Shown: piece after piece, positions 8,619 through 19,241 of the stretch | How positions within the stretch are numbered: position 1 is the stretch's first letter | How the letters are laid out: each line of letters opens with the position of its first letter | Assembly: GCA_040285745.1 (NCBI GenBank) | Contig: JAUFOR010000003.1 | Location: forward strand, 372,001 to 436,000 | Origin: Barthelona sp. PCE | Taxonomy: Eukaryota; Metamonada: BaSk clade | Length of the DNA stretch: 64,000 nt | Reading direction: 5' to 3' | The notes under the pieces: model-generated | What the model was told of the DNA's origin: nothing | The model's database searches: none | Seen by the model: only the letters and a program-made list of their open reading frames with translations | Position numbers and translations under genes: made by a program

Positions 8619-9800
8619 ATGCAAAAGGTTCACATTGTAGCAGCACGAAGATCAGCGTTGGGTAACTTTTTGGGGTCTCTTTCATCACTGTCCGCAGTCG
8701 AATTGGGCTCATTGGTCATTGATGCATGTATCAAGGATTCTAATCTGAACGTTGAAGATGTGGATGAAGTACTCTTCGGGAACGTCTACTCAACAGGTTT
8801 AGGACAGAATCCTGCTCGTCAAATGGCTTTAGGAGCAAATATTCCCAATACAGTTCCTTGTACCACACTCAACAAGGTATGTTCCAGTGGAATGAAAAGC
8901 GTTATGCTTGGTGCGACCATGATCATGGCATGTCAGGCGGATGTGATTGTTGCTGGTGGATCAGAGAGTATGTCGAATGTACCTCACATGGTATCCGTTC
9001 GTGGTGGCTTAAAATATGGAGACGGGAATATGGTTGATTGCTTGGCTCGCGACGGCCTTAATGACGCATATAGCAAGGATGCTATGGGAGTTTATGGTGA
9101 GCTATGTGCAAACGAACATGAAATTACACGAGAAATGCAAGACGAATTCACAATAAGAACTTATGAGAGGGCAAAAGAGGCTCAGGACAGTGGTAAGTTT
9201 GTGAACGAGATTGTTCCGATCACTGTTAAGGCTAGAAGGACAACAAATATTGTCGACTGTGATGAAGAGCCAACTAAATTCCGTCCTTCTAAGATTCCAA
9301 CACTCAGACCAGTGTTTGATGTCAATGGAACAGTCACGGCTGCGAATGCGAGCTCAATCAGTGATGGTGCTGCATGTATTGTGCTGGTGAGTGAAAGATA
9401 TTTGCGCACACATAATTTGAAGAGTCTCGGTGTTGTAGACACGTTTGCAGACAGCGCAACAGACCCTGCGCACTTTACCATCGCCCCTTCACTCGTTATT
9501 GATAAGATTTTGAAGAGAAAGAGTATGGAAACGGATGATGTTGATCTTTTTGAGATTAATGAGGCTTTTTCTGTTGTTGCTCTTGCTAACATGAAAAAGT
9601 TGAACCTTGATGTCTCAAGAGTTAATGTTAATGGAGGTGCAGTTGCACTTGGACATCCACTTGGATGTTCAGGAGCTCGTATTTTAGTAACTCTTATACA
9701 TGCAATGCACGACAGAAGAAAAGAAATAGGTGTTGCAGCTGTGTGTAATGGCGGCGGCGGAGCTAGCGGTATGATGATTAAGATCGAAAGAGAAGAATAA
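8619..9800 (+). CDS. Acetyl-CoA C-acetyltransferase (thiolase II type)
   Basis: 393 residues, exactly the thiolase length. The acyl-accepting nucleophile is Cys88 in NKVCSSGMKS. GGSESMSNVPH, the NEAFSVV block with the active-site-loop Asn, the catalytic His in GHPLGCSGAR and the second active Cys in CNGGGGASG are all present. It would condense two acetyl-CoA to acetoacetyl-CoA, the first step of the mevalonate pathway and of butyrate-type fermentation, or run in reverse. The N-terminus starts directly at the core (MQKVHIVAARR), with no mitochondrial or peroxisomal presequence and no C-terminal SKL, so a cytosolic location is inferred. Confidence 0.93.
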   Translation: MQKVHIVAARRSALGNFLGSLSSLSAVELGSLVIDACIKDSNLNVEDVDEVLFGNVYSTGLGQNPARQMALGANIPNTVPCTTLNKVCSSGMKSVMLGATMIMACQADVIVAGGSESMSNVPHMVSVRGGLKYGDGNMVDCLARDGLNDAYSKDAMGVYGELCANEHEITREMQDEFTIRTYERAKEAQDSGKFVNEIVPITVKARRTTNIVDCDEEPTKFRPSKIPTLRPVFDVNGTVTAANASSISDGAACIVLVSERYLRTHNLKSLGVVDTFADSATDPAHFTIAPSLVIDKILKRKSMETDDVDLFEINEAFSVVALANMKKLNLDVSRVNVNGGAVALGHPLGCSGARILVTLIHAMHDRRKEIGVAAVCNGGGGASGMMIKIEREE

Positions 9801-10067
9801 ATAGTGTAGTGAATTTTGGTGAATTGTGCAGTTGAGTGAATATCACAAATGGATTTAGTTAATTTTATGGATTAAAAGTCCATTTTAGAACTCGAAACAA
9901 TAGGTAGAGGTGATAAATGAAAGGTACAAAATTACTCAATATTTCAGTATGAAACACGATAATAAAGTGAGAACTCGGGTTTAAACAGAGTAAATTAAAC
10001 ATGTAGCCCAGCCCGTTCACTAATTTGTGTTACAAAGAAAAAATTGCCTCACTGCCCATTTTATCTC

Positions 10068-10078
10068 CCATTTCAACA
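10068..10078 (+). promoter_or_regulatory. TCA-type promoter element of the cation exchanger gene
   Basis: CCCATTTCAACA lies 3 bp upstream of the ATG at 10082. It supports that ATG over the longer frame, which opens with TTG at 10025. Confidence 0.45.
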
Positions 10079-10081
10079 CAA

Positions 10082-11647
10082 ATGACGGTAACAAAGAAGC
10101 CGTTCAACCTTCACAAGGCCAGTGTGATTGTCAAACTGGGCATGCTGTCTCTTGTTCTCATTATTTTTGCAATTTTTGCAACAACCGCAAACCCGGCACC
10201 TACAAATGATGCAGTGGAGACTGCATCGAAAATACCGAAGATTATTCTTTCCATTCTTGGTATTATCTACTGTTTCATTGCAATTTCTATTGTATGTGAT
10301 GGATATTTCGTTGCTGCAGCAGAAACATGCGTTGAGGTACTCAAAATTCCACCATCAGTTGGTGGAGCAACAATTACAGCCATTGGATCCAGTGCTCCAG
10401 AATTATTTACCTCAATTGCGGCATTAATTCAAGGTTCAGATAGTGGTGACAGTGATCTTGGTCTTGCCACCATTGTTGGTTCCGCTATGGTGAATTTATT
10501 AGTAATTATCGGTCTATCATCAATTTTTGCAGGAAAAGTATTAAACCTTGATTACAGACCTTTGCTTCGTGATTCTTTTTTCTATGTACTGTCTATCATT
10601 ATATTGGGCGTCGCTTTACATGATGGTCGTATTGTTTTATGGGAAGCTGTTGGTTTCGTTCTCATTTATGTTAGTTATGTTGTGTTTATGACTCAAAATG
10701 ATAAGATTCTGAACAGATTGCCTGAGCCAAAGCATTTGTCGGATGAGAACTTCCAGAAGAACTTGTCTGCTGTTGATGATGGTAAGACTACCTCTTTACT
10801 TGATGATTATCAAGAAGATGCAAGTTTAACAGAAGAGGGTGAAGGAAATAAGCGTAAATCTATGGATTTTGCTGACGTTGTTCGCTCCAACTATCACAAA
10901 CAGAAATTAAAGGTTGCTGAAACACCTCGTGAACGAGTTAAACATGCTCTTATGGCTGCATATTTCCTCAGTGGCCACACATTTAAGGAAGCAGATAATG
11001 ATATCACAGACGAACACGTTGACGGAGAATCTCAGGATGAAGAAATTGCTCCTTGGTTCAAACCTCCTCCAGGTGGTCTTGCCAAAATTCATTGGTTTAT
11101 ATGTCTTCCAATTAGTTGCGCTTTTGCTTTTACCATTCCTGACTGTCGTAAGAAGCACCTTGAGAAGTGGTGGATGGTGACATTCACTATGTCCATTGCT
11201 TGGGTCGGTTTCATTTCTTATTGTATGGTTGAACTTACATATGGTTTTGGTGCTTTGCTACAGATTGATCCAGTTTATCTGGGTATTCCACTTGCCATCG
11301 GTACTAGTATCCCAGATACACTGTCTAGTGTTCTTATTGCACGCAGTGGTCGTGATGGAGCTGCTAATATGGCAGTATCAAACGGAATGGGTTCTAACGT
11401 CTTTAACATTCTTGTGGGTTGTGGTGCACCTTGGTTGGTTACAATCATTGTCTCTGGTAAGTATGTAGATGTTGATTCCAACGAACTGATTTTTGCAGTC
11501 ATTGTATTAATGACTGTTATGATTTTGATTCTTTTTATTTTCCTTTTGAACGGTTTCCGCCTGACTCCAAAGATTGGTACACTTTTTGTTATTATGTACA
11601 TTTTATATCTGTGTTATCAATTGGGTAACATGTTTGGTTTCTGGTAG
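10082..11647 (+). CDS. Cation/Ca2+ exchanger, NCKX/SLC24-like
   Basis: 521 residues with two hydrophobic halves joined by an acidic cytosolic loop (residues about 215-335). The first alpha repeat carries GSSAPELFTS and the second GTSIPDTLSSV followed by GSNVFNILVG. The acidic residues in PEL and PDT are the ion-binding positions of the family. About eleven membrane segments are visible, the first near residues 15-40. The second repeat (IPDT with SNGMGSNVFNIL) looks more like K+-dependent Na+/Ca2+ exchangers than plain NCX. It would move Ca2+ across the plasma membrane or an acidic store. The counter-ion cannot be settled by eye. Confidence 0.86.
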   Translation: MTVTKKPFNLHKASVIVKLGMLSLVLIIFAIFATTANPAPTNDAVETASKIPKIILSILGIIYCFIAISIVCDGYFVAAAETCVEVLKIPPSVGGATITAIGSSAPELFTSIAALIQGSDSGDSDLGLATIVGSAMVNLLVIIGLSSIFAGKVLNLDYRPLLRDSFFYVLSIIILGVALHDGRIVLWEAVGFVLIYVSYVVFMTQNDKILNRLPEPKHLSDENFQKNLSAVDDGKTTSLLDDYQEDASLTEEGEGNKRKSMDFADVVRSNYHKQKLKVAETPRERVKHALMAAYFLSGHTFKEADNDITDEHVDGESQDEEIAPWFKPPPGGLAKIHWFICLPISCAFAFTIPDCRKKHLEKWWMVTFTMSIAWVGFISYCMVELTYGFGALLQIDPVYLGIPLAIGTSIPDTLSSVLIARSGRDGAANMAVSNGMGSNVFNILVGCGAPWLVTIIVSGKYVDVDSNELIFAVIVLMTVMILILFIFLLNGFRLTPKIGTLFVIMYILYLCYQLGNMFGFW

Positions 11648-11677
11648 TAAACAATAATCTTTTTTTTATGTTTTACA

Positions 11678-14600
11678 TTACACAATGATACCATATTTTA
11701 GATCGTTCTTAATTGCATAACTACCTTCATTGTGACTAATTATACATGTTTGAATTTTATGTAATCCTTTTTTGAAGGTAGATTTGACTGCGTTAGTAAA
11801 ATTCTGAAGTGCAATTTCTCCAATACTATTCTCGCTCAAATTTAAAGTTTGTAGTCTGGGGAATGCACCACGTAGTAATGCACTTGTTAAAATATTGCAC
11901 CCTTCATCACCCAGTTCACATCTAGCAAGTCTAAAATCTGTTATGTATTTGGTGCTTTCCATTCCAGTAAGCAAATTAAGCTCAAGTGGATCGAGTATGT
12001 GGTTGGATAGATCAATTGTGCTTACAGGTCGTACGTTACATGTGAGAAGTAACTCCGACACACGTGAGTGCGTTGATGATGCAAATTTGCTAATAAGTAT
12101 GGGGATTAAATTCATTTGTACCTCATCAACAGGGTGTTGGAACCATTGAAGAGATGGTTTGATAGTAAGTTCACTGACCACAATGTTGAAAATATCTTCC
12201 GTCATATAGTTGCCTTCAAAGTTGATATTTTGAATTGTATGTGGGACAGCACCCAGTAACTCCGCACACATCTTATCAGTGACGCAACAGTGCTTCATGG
12301 ATAGGGAATATAAATTATTACATGTTCCAAGATAGTGAAGAACTTCTTTCCACACAGAGGTAAGATCTACGTTGCAAATTGTTATGCGCTGAATGTCTGA
12401 GCTGATCAGCTGTAATACACGTACTACAAACGCAATGATAGTTCGATCCTCCATATTAAGGTTGACAATCTCTATTCCAGTGTTTATATGCGATACGCTG
12501 CCGAGTACAGCAAGGTACCATGCATGATTTATGTCGATGGTGTGATGTTCAGAACCATCAATGCGCCACAAACCTCCTTTTTCAAACTGAGATCGAAGTA
12601 AAGAGTATGAATCCCCTTCACCAACAACGCTGAAGAGTGTTCCCTTAAATTCTGGAGCATAGAACCCCTCAACTCCTCTTTTATGTGGAGAAACAAAGTT
12701 ATAACTCAACCTTGTCATTATATGTGCCATTTCAGGATCTTTCACAAGATCAACAACAGCATCACTAAGAGAATTTCTTGCAACATGTAATTCCTGCAGG
12801 GATGGAGGTGCATTCGTGAAGATACGCTCGAATACGCTGTCAGATATAATATTATCATCCAGAACAAGAGTGTCAATTACGGATTCATTAAAAAGCTTCA
12901 AACCAACATCGCTAAATCTACCTGCACCGCATTTTGTGAGTGCTAATCTCTTCAGGAAGTTCATATTCCTGGAGAATAACAATGTTATATCATGTACAGA
13001 AGCAATACGAATATGGACTTCTTCTACAGTTGCACAAATATACTGCAGTGCTTTGAGAGACTTTCGTGTGAGTGAGCTCCCGAACACATGTACTGCGCTA
13101 GGAGTTTCACCTCTTGCTATACGTGTCTTCAGTACCTCAACAAATGAGCAAAACGCCATGTCATTAATACCATCAAGTCGAACTATGTCTTCAAGTGGCC
13201 TGTCAATCATATCTGTGATGTTATGGAGAGGATGCATGATTCTAAATAAGTCAGGGATCTCTTTGTTGGGTATATTGTTGATATTGAACAAACCATGATC
13301 CATACTGAGACATTCTGTGAGAATGGGTGTCTCACAATATACATGCGTTAAGTGAGGAGCAGCATTAAGCAGATCAGAAAGCTCTCCCTGATCAGGTGCG
13401 TATCTTTCCAACCAAATAACACTGAGAGATTCATGCTTAAACAAGTCAAGCATCACACGATGATCGATTGCTGGTGAAATCCGATATGGAATATCACATC
13501 CAATGATGTATATGCGTTCCAAGCGCTTGAGTTTCATAACAGACTCGATAAATTCGTTCAATCCACACTTGAATGATTGGCTGACTAAAACTAATACTTC
13601 AAGTGTTTCTGGGAGCACACGTCCAAGTATATCCATGTCTTCGATGTTGTTATGTACAAGCACAAGACGTCGAATGCATTTATCTTCAAAAGCTTCATTG
13701 AAGAGCATAAGATCAGTGGATTTCAAATCATCACCCATGTAAACAACTTCACTGCTCCCCTTTTGAATTGATCTTGCAGTTTTGGTCAGTGGACTGTCGG
13801 GATTTTGTACAAGAAAGCGTGCCAAATGAGATTTTGGAGCAAAATGTGCATCACTAATAGTCTTTTTGGGAACTTTTTTCTTTAGGGTAAAGTCAGATTT
13901 TGATAACATATATCCTCCTAGTTTTGAAAGTAAACGAACACCAGTCTCAGAAAATCGATTTGCATAGAGCGCAAGCTCCTCAATGGGAAACTTCATCAAG
14001 AAACACGATAGTTGATATGCAGAAACATCCGTGAGCCCGTTACGGTTAAGCATTACTCTCTCCAGCTTTGAGTCTAACTTACGCAGTCGCTGCAGGAATG
14101 TTGGGAAAAGTCGGTCTGTAAGCATAGGTACTGTCCAATTCAGATGGGTAGTTGCGTTCAGTTGTTTGGGTAAAGGGGGATAATGCATATCAAGACAAGG
14201 GAACTCCATACGGATACTGAAAAGATACTTAAGAACATGGGTGTAAATAGAAGAAGACAGTCGATTGTTAGAAACATCAACGTAAAAAATTCTTCTTGAT
14301 TCAATATTTTGAGTTTTTTTCATCCAATTAACAAACTTCTTTCCTGCTGCATCTCTGACATAGTTACCGTGGAGATCTAAATAGAGTAAACTATTAAAAT
14401 CATTATGGAGTGCTGGAACGAGAGTTCTTCCAACTATTCTATTGTTTTCAAGACAAAGATAACGCAGCGTTTTTAATTGGGCAAGGTGAACAAGACCATG
14501 ATCTGTGATACTATTGTTCGGCAATGAGATCTCCTGAATACGATCAACACCGAAAATGCTGTCAACAAGAATATGCACGTGTTCATCTCCGATACCACAT

Positions 14601-15331
14601 TCGTTGAAAACAAGCGCAGTGATAGATAAGTTGTTTGCAACGCCAGCACATAGGGCAGGCATCACTGATAGTGGAATATGGCAGTTAATAGATAGTACTG
14701 GGATATCTTCATGACTTGCGATCCTTTGCAGCAAAACTGATAGAGGTGAGCTTGGGTTGTCTACAATGAAATTTCTAATAACTACGTAGTCCATCTGTGG
14801 AAGTTCAAAAACAACTTCTTCTTCAGATACATTCTCATCCTGTTCGATCACTTCCTTTTCCTCATCAATAATGGTATCATCATCTTGTTCCGATACTACA
14901 TCATCTTCTAAAGGAGCAATATCATCAATTGGAGATGTGGTGATAATATCTGGTGTGTTAGCAGATTTTATGGTATGCTCAGTAATAACAATGTCTGATT
15001 CGGGAACTATTGTATCACTCTCCAAATCTGAAGAAGATACAACGTTTTCAGAAACGAGATCTGTGTGTGCGAACTCGTCAACTGGCTCTGTTATGGGTTC
15101 TTGAATGATTTCATCCACGATTTCTGTATTAGCATCTTCCACAACATCAATATCAGTAGAAAGAGTTGGTTCAAAGCTTAACTCATTGTTTTCCGGCTCA
15201 TTTACGGGTGCTTCGTTCTGTGATTGCGCTCTAGCCCTCATTGAAAGTAAGGGATTCGTTAAAGAAACTTCACTTGTTGAGATCGGCCCCATATCATCGT
15301 CTGACGACAAGACATCAAGAATACTTGTCAT
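11678..15331 (-). CDS. Large leucine-rich-repeat protein with acidic N-terminus
   Basis: 1217 residues. Residues 1 to about 175 are acidic and disordered, dense in Glu, Asp, Ser, Thr, Ile and Val, with EEP/EVD-like runs. From about 190 to the end the protein is built of leucine-rich repeats of the longer ribonuclease-inhibitor type, for example LRYLCLENNRIVG, LLYLDLHGNYVRD, LQELHVARNSLSD and LQTLNLSENSIGE, broken by non-repeat insertions. There is no signal peptide, membrane segment or catalytic domain. It is probably a cytosolic or cytoskeletal scaffold, and a CARMIL-like or axonemal role is possible but unsupported. The start is ATG 15331. Its acidic N-terminus resembles in composition that of the WD40 protein at 51932. 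Confidence 0.75.
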   Translation of the reverse strand: MTSILDVLSSDDDMGPISTSEVSLTNPLLSMRARAQSQNEAPVNEPENNELSFEPTLSTDIDVVEDANTEIVDEIIQEPITEPVDEFAHTDLVSENVVSSSDLESDTIVPESDIVITEHTIKSANTPDIITTSPIDDIAPLEDDVVSEQDDDTIIDEEKEVIEQDENVSEEEVVFELPQMDYVVIRNFIVDNPSSPLSVLLQRIASHEDIPVLSINCHIPLSVMPALCAGVANNLSITALVFNECGIGDEHVHILVDSIFGVDRIQEISLPNNSITDHGLVHLAQLKTLRYLCLENNRIVGRTLVPALHNDFNSLLYLDLHGNYVRDAAGKKFVNWMKKTQNIESRRIFYVDVSNNRLSSSIYTHVLKYLFSIRMEFPCLDMHYPPLPKQLNATTHLNWTVPMLTDRLFPTFLQRLRKLDSKLERVMLNRNGLTDVSAYQLSCFLMKFPIEELALYANRFSETGVRLLSKLGGYMLSKSDFTLKKKVPKKTISDAHFAPKSHLARFLVQNPDSPLTKTARSIQKGSSEVVYMGDDLKSTDLMLFNEAFEDKCIRRLVLVHNNIEDMDILGRVLPETLEVLVLVSQSFKCGLNEFIESVMKLKRLERIYIIGCDIPYRISPAIDHRVMLDLFKHESLSVIWLERYAPDQGELSDLLNAAPHLTHVYCETPILTECLSMDHGLFNINNIPNKEIPDLFRIMHPLHNITDMIDRPLEDIVRLDGINDMAFCSFVEVLKTRIARGETPSAVHVFGSSLTRKSLKALQYICATVEEVHIRIASVHDITLLFSRNMNFLKRLALTKCGAGRFSDVGLKLFNESVIDTLVLDDNIISDSVFERIFTNAPPSLQELHVARNSLSDAVVDLVKDPEMAHIMTRLSYNFVSPHKRGVEGFYAPEFKGTLFSVVGEGDSYSLLRSQFEKGGLWRIDGSEHHTIDINHAWYLAVLGSVSHINTGIEIVNLNMEDRTIIAFVVRVLQLISSDIQRITICNVDLTSVWKEVLHYLGTCNNLYSLSMKHCCVTDKMCAELLGAVPHTIQNINFEGNYMTEDIFNIVVSELTIKPSLQWFQHPVDEVQMNLIPILISKFASSTHSRVSELLLTCNVRPVSTIDLSNHILDPLELNLLTGMESTKYITDFRLARCELGDEGCNILTSALLRGAFPRLQTLNLSENSIGEIALQNFTNAVKSTFKKGLHKIQTCIISHNEGSYAIKNDLKYGIIV

Positions 15332-15396
15332 GATATGAATAGAATGGGATTAAAAAAGGAAACAAGTTCAAAACTTGCAGATACTCAATTTACAAT

Positions 15397-16155
15397 TTAA
15401 AAGGTAGGAACCCACTGTACTTGGGGAAGAGGCTTAGCTCTAGGACTCTTAGGACGCTTGAAAGGATCTTTTTCTTCATCTTCATCCTCACTCTCGTAAT
15501 CATCCTCTTCTTCTTCATCTTCGTCCTCATCTTCGTTTTTAATAACGATGTATGTACCCTTTTGGACGCAACCGTTAGGGAAAATGAAAGCTCCATCACC
15601 CTTTGGCTCAATAGCAAGACCGCTCATCATGAATGCACCTTCATAGATGACACCAGAGGGGAAGATACGCTTGCCCTTGACAAATTTACCCTCAACCCAT
15701 TCACCTTCGAGGATCTCACCAGTGAGTTTGAATGTGTATTTGCCAAAACCTTGGCGTTTGTCTTCATGCCATTCACCATCGTAAACGTCACCGGAAGCGT
15801 ATGTGTAAACACCAACACCATGCTTGTTGTTGTCCTTCCATTCTCCAACAAATTTGGAACCATCTGGGCAAGTTAATTCACCTTGGCCATTGCGCAGATT
15901 GTTCTCGTAATTGCCTTTGTACACGGCACCATTTGACCATTTGTAAAAACCTTGGCCGTGGCGTTTGCCAGCTGAGTAAGCTCCCTCAAAGATTGCTCCA
16001 GAAGGAAACTCATTGCGGCCTTGACCGTGTCTGCGACCTAATTCATCACGTTCACCCGTGAATGTCTAAATATTAGCTTCTACATTAAGAAAAAAAAATA
16101 TCTTGAAACATACTCCAATAGAAGGAATTTCGGCGTCTGATTCGTAATCGCTCAT
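15397..16155 (-). CDS. RSPH1: RSPH1-like radial spoke head protein (MORN repeats), one intron
   Basis: Two exons, 16155-16114 and 16065-15397, give 236 residues. Exon 1 encodes MSDYESDAEIPSIG, and exon 2 continues TFTGERDELGRRHGQGRNEF. Six to seven MORN repeats follow (for example GKRHGQGFYKWSNGAVYKGNY), then an acidic run near residues 190-215 and a short basic tail. The acidic start, the E-x-GRRHGQGR entry, the FPNGCVQKGTY block and the Glu-rich tail all follow animal RSPH1. RSPH1 is a subunit of the axonemal radial spoke head. Without the intron the protein would lack its N-terminus. It diverges from the cyclin gene. Confidence 0.85.
16066..16113 (-). other. Spliceosomal intron in RSPH1
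   Basis: The 48-nt intron starts GTATGT and ends GCTAATATTTAG. It follows codon 14 in phase 0, and removing it joins two stretches of RSPH1-like sequence in frame. The possible branch point CTAAT lies directly against the acceptor. Confidence 0.85.
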
Positions 16156-16381
16156 GATACTAACTGTTTAAGAAGAAATAAAATACAAGGAAAAGCGGAG
16201 AAAGAGCTGTAACAGTCATGTAGTTTTTTAAAGTTGTTCTTTCATTTTACACCTATTTTAATTCATGAACTGAGTCAATGCAGATGTAGAGGTGCTAAAT
16301 TGTATTCCCATATGTCGTTGACACACATGTACACGGTTTTTTTTGAGTGACCCTGAATTACTTTTCATTTCCGTTTTTCAT

Positions 16382-16392
16382 CCTTTTACACT
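16382..16392 (+). promoter_or_regulatory. Pyrimidine/ACAC promoter element of the cyclin gene
   Basis: CCTTTTACACT stands 8 bp upstream of the ATG at 16401. It supports that start over the frame opening at GTG 16347. Confidence 0.45.
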
Positions 16393-16400
16393 GCTTAAAT

Positions 16401-17273
16401 ATGAAGAAAGATTCTTTTGGCCCCACGGAACACCACCATTCTCACAGTTCTCACGTTTGTGTACGCATAAAGATGAAATCTATGCCAGCTCCTTACATTC
16501 CTTGCCCTTTGCCCATCAAAAAGCAGCGTGTATCTGGCGAGGTTCCCGTAGAGGAGCATCCGATCCACAAACCTGAGCGTCCAGTTCCTCGAGTTTCTGC
16601 CACTCATTCTCCAACAACCGTTGAGAACACAATTTATGCTTTATGTAGTGTTGTGGGCCAGGTGGTACGTGAGAATGAGACACATATGCTCTCAGGACAT
16701 CGTTGTTCAGGAAAACCAGAATTCGAAAGGTTTCTTAAAGCTTTTCATTCAGCATCTCTGAACACATCAGTGGTTCAGAAGAGCAGCTTTTCGACACAAA
16801 AGGTGTTTAAGTTCGTCAAGAACTTTTTGTATCGTACCCGTTTCAAGGTTGAAGGTGCTGTCGCTTTACTCATTTATTTGGATCGAATCATCAGCGATAC
16901 AAGCCTTGTGCTCACACGTGGAAACTGGAAACTAGTAATTTTCATGCTACTGGTCCTTAGTCAGAAGATGCATGATGATTACTGTTACGACAACGCAGAA
17001 TACGTTAAATTATACCCTCAGATGTCTGTAGATCTGATGAATAAGTATGAACGCCTGTTGCTTCGAGTTTTACACTACAATTTGAGCCTACCTGCCTTTT
17101 TATACAACAAGTACTTTTTGCATTTGCAGAATCTGTATAAGAACGAACTTCGTCTTAATTTACCACTGACTCCATCTACTAAGCGTAAGACATTATCATA
17201 CAGTCGTCTAAACATAAAGGACAGAGCAATTGCCAGAGTACGTGGTCGTATAAGTAACGCAAGACATTCTTAG
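16401..17273 (+). CDS. PHO80/cyclin-Y-like cyclin
   Basis: 290 residues from ATG 16401. Residues 1 to about 75 are basic, Pro- and His-rich and probably disordered. A single cyclin box covers about 130-235: KVFKFVKNFLYRTRF, then EGAVALLIYLDRIIS, the LTRGNWKLVIFMLLVLSQKM helix, and EYVKLYPQMS before ERLLLRVLHYNLSL. The order FxExxAIxALIYxxR-like, then NWRxxxxxxLLLAxKxxD, is that of the PHO80/cyclin-Y/cyclin-P group, which activates Pho85/CDK14-16-type kinases. No destruction box is evident. The partner kinase is not in this window. Confidence 0.8.
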   Translation: MKKDSFGPTEHHHSHSSHVCVRIKMKSMPAPYIPCPLPIKKQRVSGEVPVEEHPIHKPERPVPRVSATHSPTTVENTIYALCSVVGQVVRENETHMLSGHRCSGKPEFERFLKAFHSASLNTSVVQKSSFSTQKVFKFVKNFLYRTRFKVEGAVALLIYLDRIISDTSLVLTRGNWKLVIFMLLVLSQKMHDDYCYDNAEYVKLYPQMSVDLMNKYERLLLRVLHYNLSLPAFLYNKYFLHLQNLYKNELRLNLPLTPSTKRKTLSYSRLNIKDRAIARVRGRISNARHS

Positions 17274-17318
17274 ACTCTAGGTTTTATTTATGATCTACAA
17301 AACATTCAATAAAGAAGC

Positions 17319-18843
17319 TTAGGCACTTCTCCTTTCACGTTCAATTTGTTCAACAGCTGTGTAAATGTTGCTAACAGCCATCAAAATACCTGTACCAGAA
17401 CCAATGGCACCAAGCAGATCGGCAGAAATGGAAAGAAGACCAATGATGATACCACCAAAGGAAGCGGCAATAGGAATATAACGGTTGAGCTCCTTCTCCA
17501 TAGAGTTGTCGTGTCCCTTAATGACGTAACCTTCTCTCTTTAAGTTGTTGGCAACTTCCTTAGCGTTGTTACCAGAGACATCAAGCCAGGTGTGAGAGAA
17601 GAAACCGCAAGTACCGAGAATAAGTGCAAGGTAAATGACAAAGTGAACAGGGTTACGGACAGCACCAGCAAGAGAAGTGGGGGCAGTGAAGTAGTAAGCA
17701 AGACCACCAGTGGGGAACTTACGTTGACCATCAGACTCCCAACGACCGAGCATGCGAATAATAATGTTACCACCGAAGCGACCGTACATCATTTGAGAAA
17801 TGAAGAAGAGGTTAGAGACAAGAGCCTGCTGAAGCATAACAGGCATGGTACCAGTGTAGAACAGACGGATGGGGTAAGGCTGAGAAGCACCCTTAACGTG
17901 ACGAGGCTTAATGTTGTACTCGACTCTCCAGCACTGTAACCATACAACAACGAGGAAGATGAGGAGAGTAGCAATGAGGTTGGAAAGGTTAGGAAGGTGA
18001 GAACGATAGAAGGCGAGTTTAAGAGCTTCGAGCTTGTTAGACTTGGAGAACAAGTAGTGGAAGAAAGCAATAATGGCACCTTCGAATTCAGTTCCCTTAC
18101 CTTCGTAGTTAGTAGTGGCAGGGCTGAAAGCCTTCCAGACAATCTGCTCACAGATGTTAGTGGCAATGAAAACGGAGACACCATCACCAAGACCGTATCC
18201 CTTTGACATAATTTCATCGAGCATCAGAACTAGAATAGCGGCAGCGGTCAATTGAAGTACAATCAAAAAGCCGTTAAACCATCCCAGAATTGAAATATCA
18301 CCATACATACCGGAAGTAACGAAAACAATACCCTCAACAATAGTAATAATGATACCAACAAGTTTTTGGGCACCTTTATAAAGAGCACGAGAGTTAGGAT
18401 CGCTGTGATCAACCTTAAGGATCTTAGCGCCCGAAAGCAGTTGCATAACAAGGGAAGAAGTCATAATGGGAGACAAACCAAGTTCCAATAAAGAACCACG
18501 GCTGGAAGCCATCAGAATACGTTGGTGGTAGAAAGGATCGCTGCTCTTGTTGAGTTTGACACCGTAAAGAGGGATATGAGAGCACGTAAGATAAACTAAA
18601 AGACAAATAATAGTCCAAACAATCTTCTCGCGGTAGTGAGTCTAGGTGTTAGTGATCTTAATGGTACATAACTTGGGCGTGTTGTTAGCTAAAGTGTTTT
18701 ATCATGCTGAATCTTCGTAAAATACAAAAAGCTCAAAAGAAACACATCTCAAGTCCATAGTGTAAACAAACCTTCTTCTCAGGAGCCTCGACCTCCGGGA
18801 CGATGAACATAAACGGTTTTAACAAGTCTAAAATACCTGCCAT
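17319..18843 (-). CDS. SEC61A: SEC61 alpha, ER protein-translocation channel, one intron
   Basis: Exons 18843-18772 and 18641-17319 give 464 residues, against about 475 in animals. Exon 1 encodes the amphipathic start MAGILDLLKPFMFIVPEVE, ending EKK. Exon 2 continues THYREKIVWTIICLLVYLTC (first membrane helix), then the plug region and ASSRGSLLELGLSPIMTSSL, which is near-identical to other SEC61 alphas. Ten membrane segments can be followed, with the conserved GDGVSVFIATNICEQ loop and the last segment before VEQIERERRSA. It is the core channel of the ER translocon, used by secreted proteins such as those encoded at 624 and 19872. Codon use looks more GC-rich than in neighbours, as expected of a highly expressed gene. 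Confidence 0.96.
18642..18771 (-). other. Spliceosomal intron in SEC61 alpha
   Basis: A 130-nt phase-0 intron after codon 24 begins GTTTGT and ends ACTAACACCTAG. Removing it restores a full SEC61 N-terminus. The last 12 nt closely resemble the fused branch point and acceptor ACTAACACACAG known from Trichomonas. Confidence 0.88.
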
Positions 18844-19241
18844 GATCGAAAAAGGGTAAAAAAACAATAAGTAAAGATCCAGTTGTTTGGATCAATGTAG
18901 CTGGTTGAAAAAGAGGAGAAGCGTGTTGCTGAAGGCTTTGAAAATTTGTATTGAGTGTTGCTGATGTTAAGCAAAACCTTACTCTGTATTCATTTATTTT
19001 ATAGTTTATTAATACAATTAAAACACATGCCCCGTAGTTTTAAATATTTTTAATGTGCTTAATGTCAACAAATAGCTGCTGTATGTGTCAATTAAAAATT
19101 CAAGCCTCTGTATTGTAAATTAGGTCTTACCTCTAGCACACAGGACAAAATTACTAATTCATTGTTATTAATATTCTTCAAATGTCTTAAATCTGAAAAA
19201 CACTAAATGACCTGCTTTCAAAAAGTATTCCTCTTTCAAGA
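18844..19241. other. Divergent intergenic region, SEC61 alpha and unknown gene
   Basis: A 398-bp AT-rich gap between divergent starts. The SEC61 side has TTTTTTTACCCTTTTTCG (read on the minus strand) just before its ATG, and the other side has CCTCTTTCAAG at 19230-19240, directly before ATG 19242. I see no frame or RNA structure. Confidence 0.4.

Noticed and set aside
14871-15338. Ser-rich plus-strand frames opposite the acidic part of the LRR gene
   Set aside because: They are antisense shadows of Glu/Asp-rich coding sequence.
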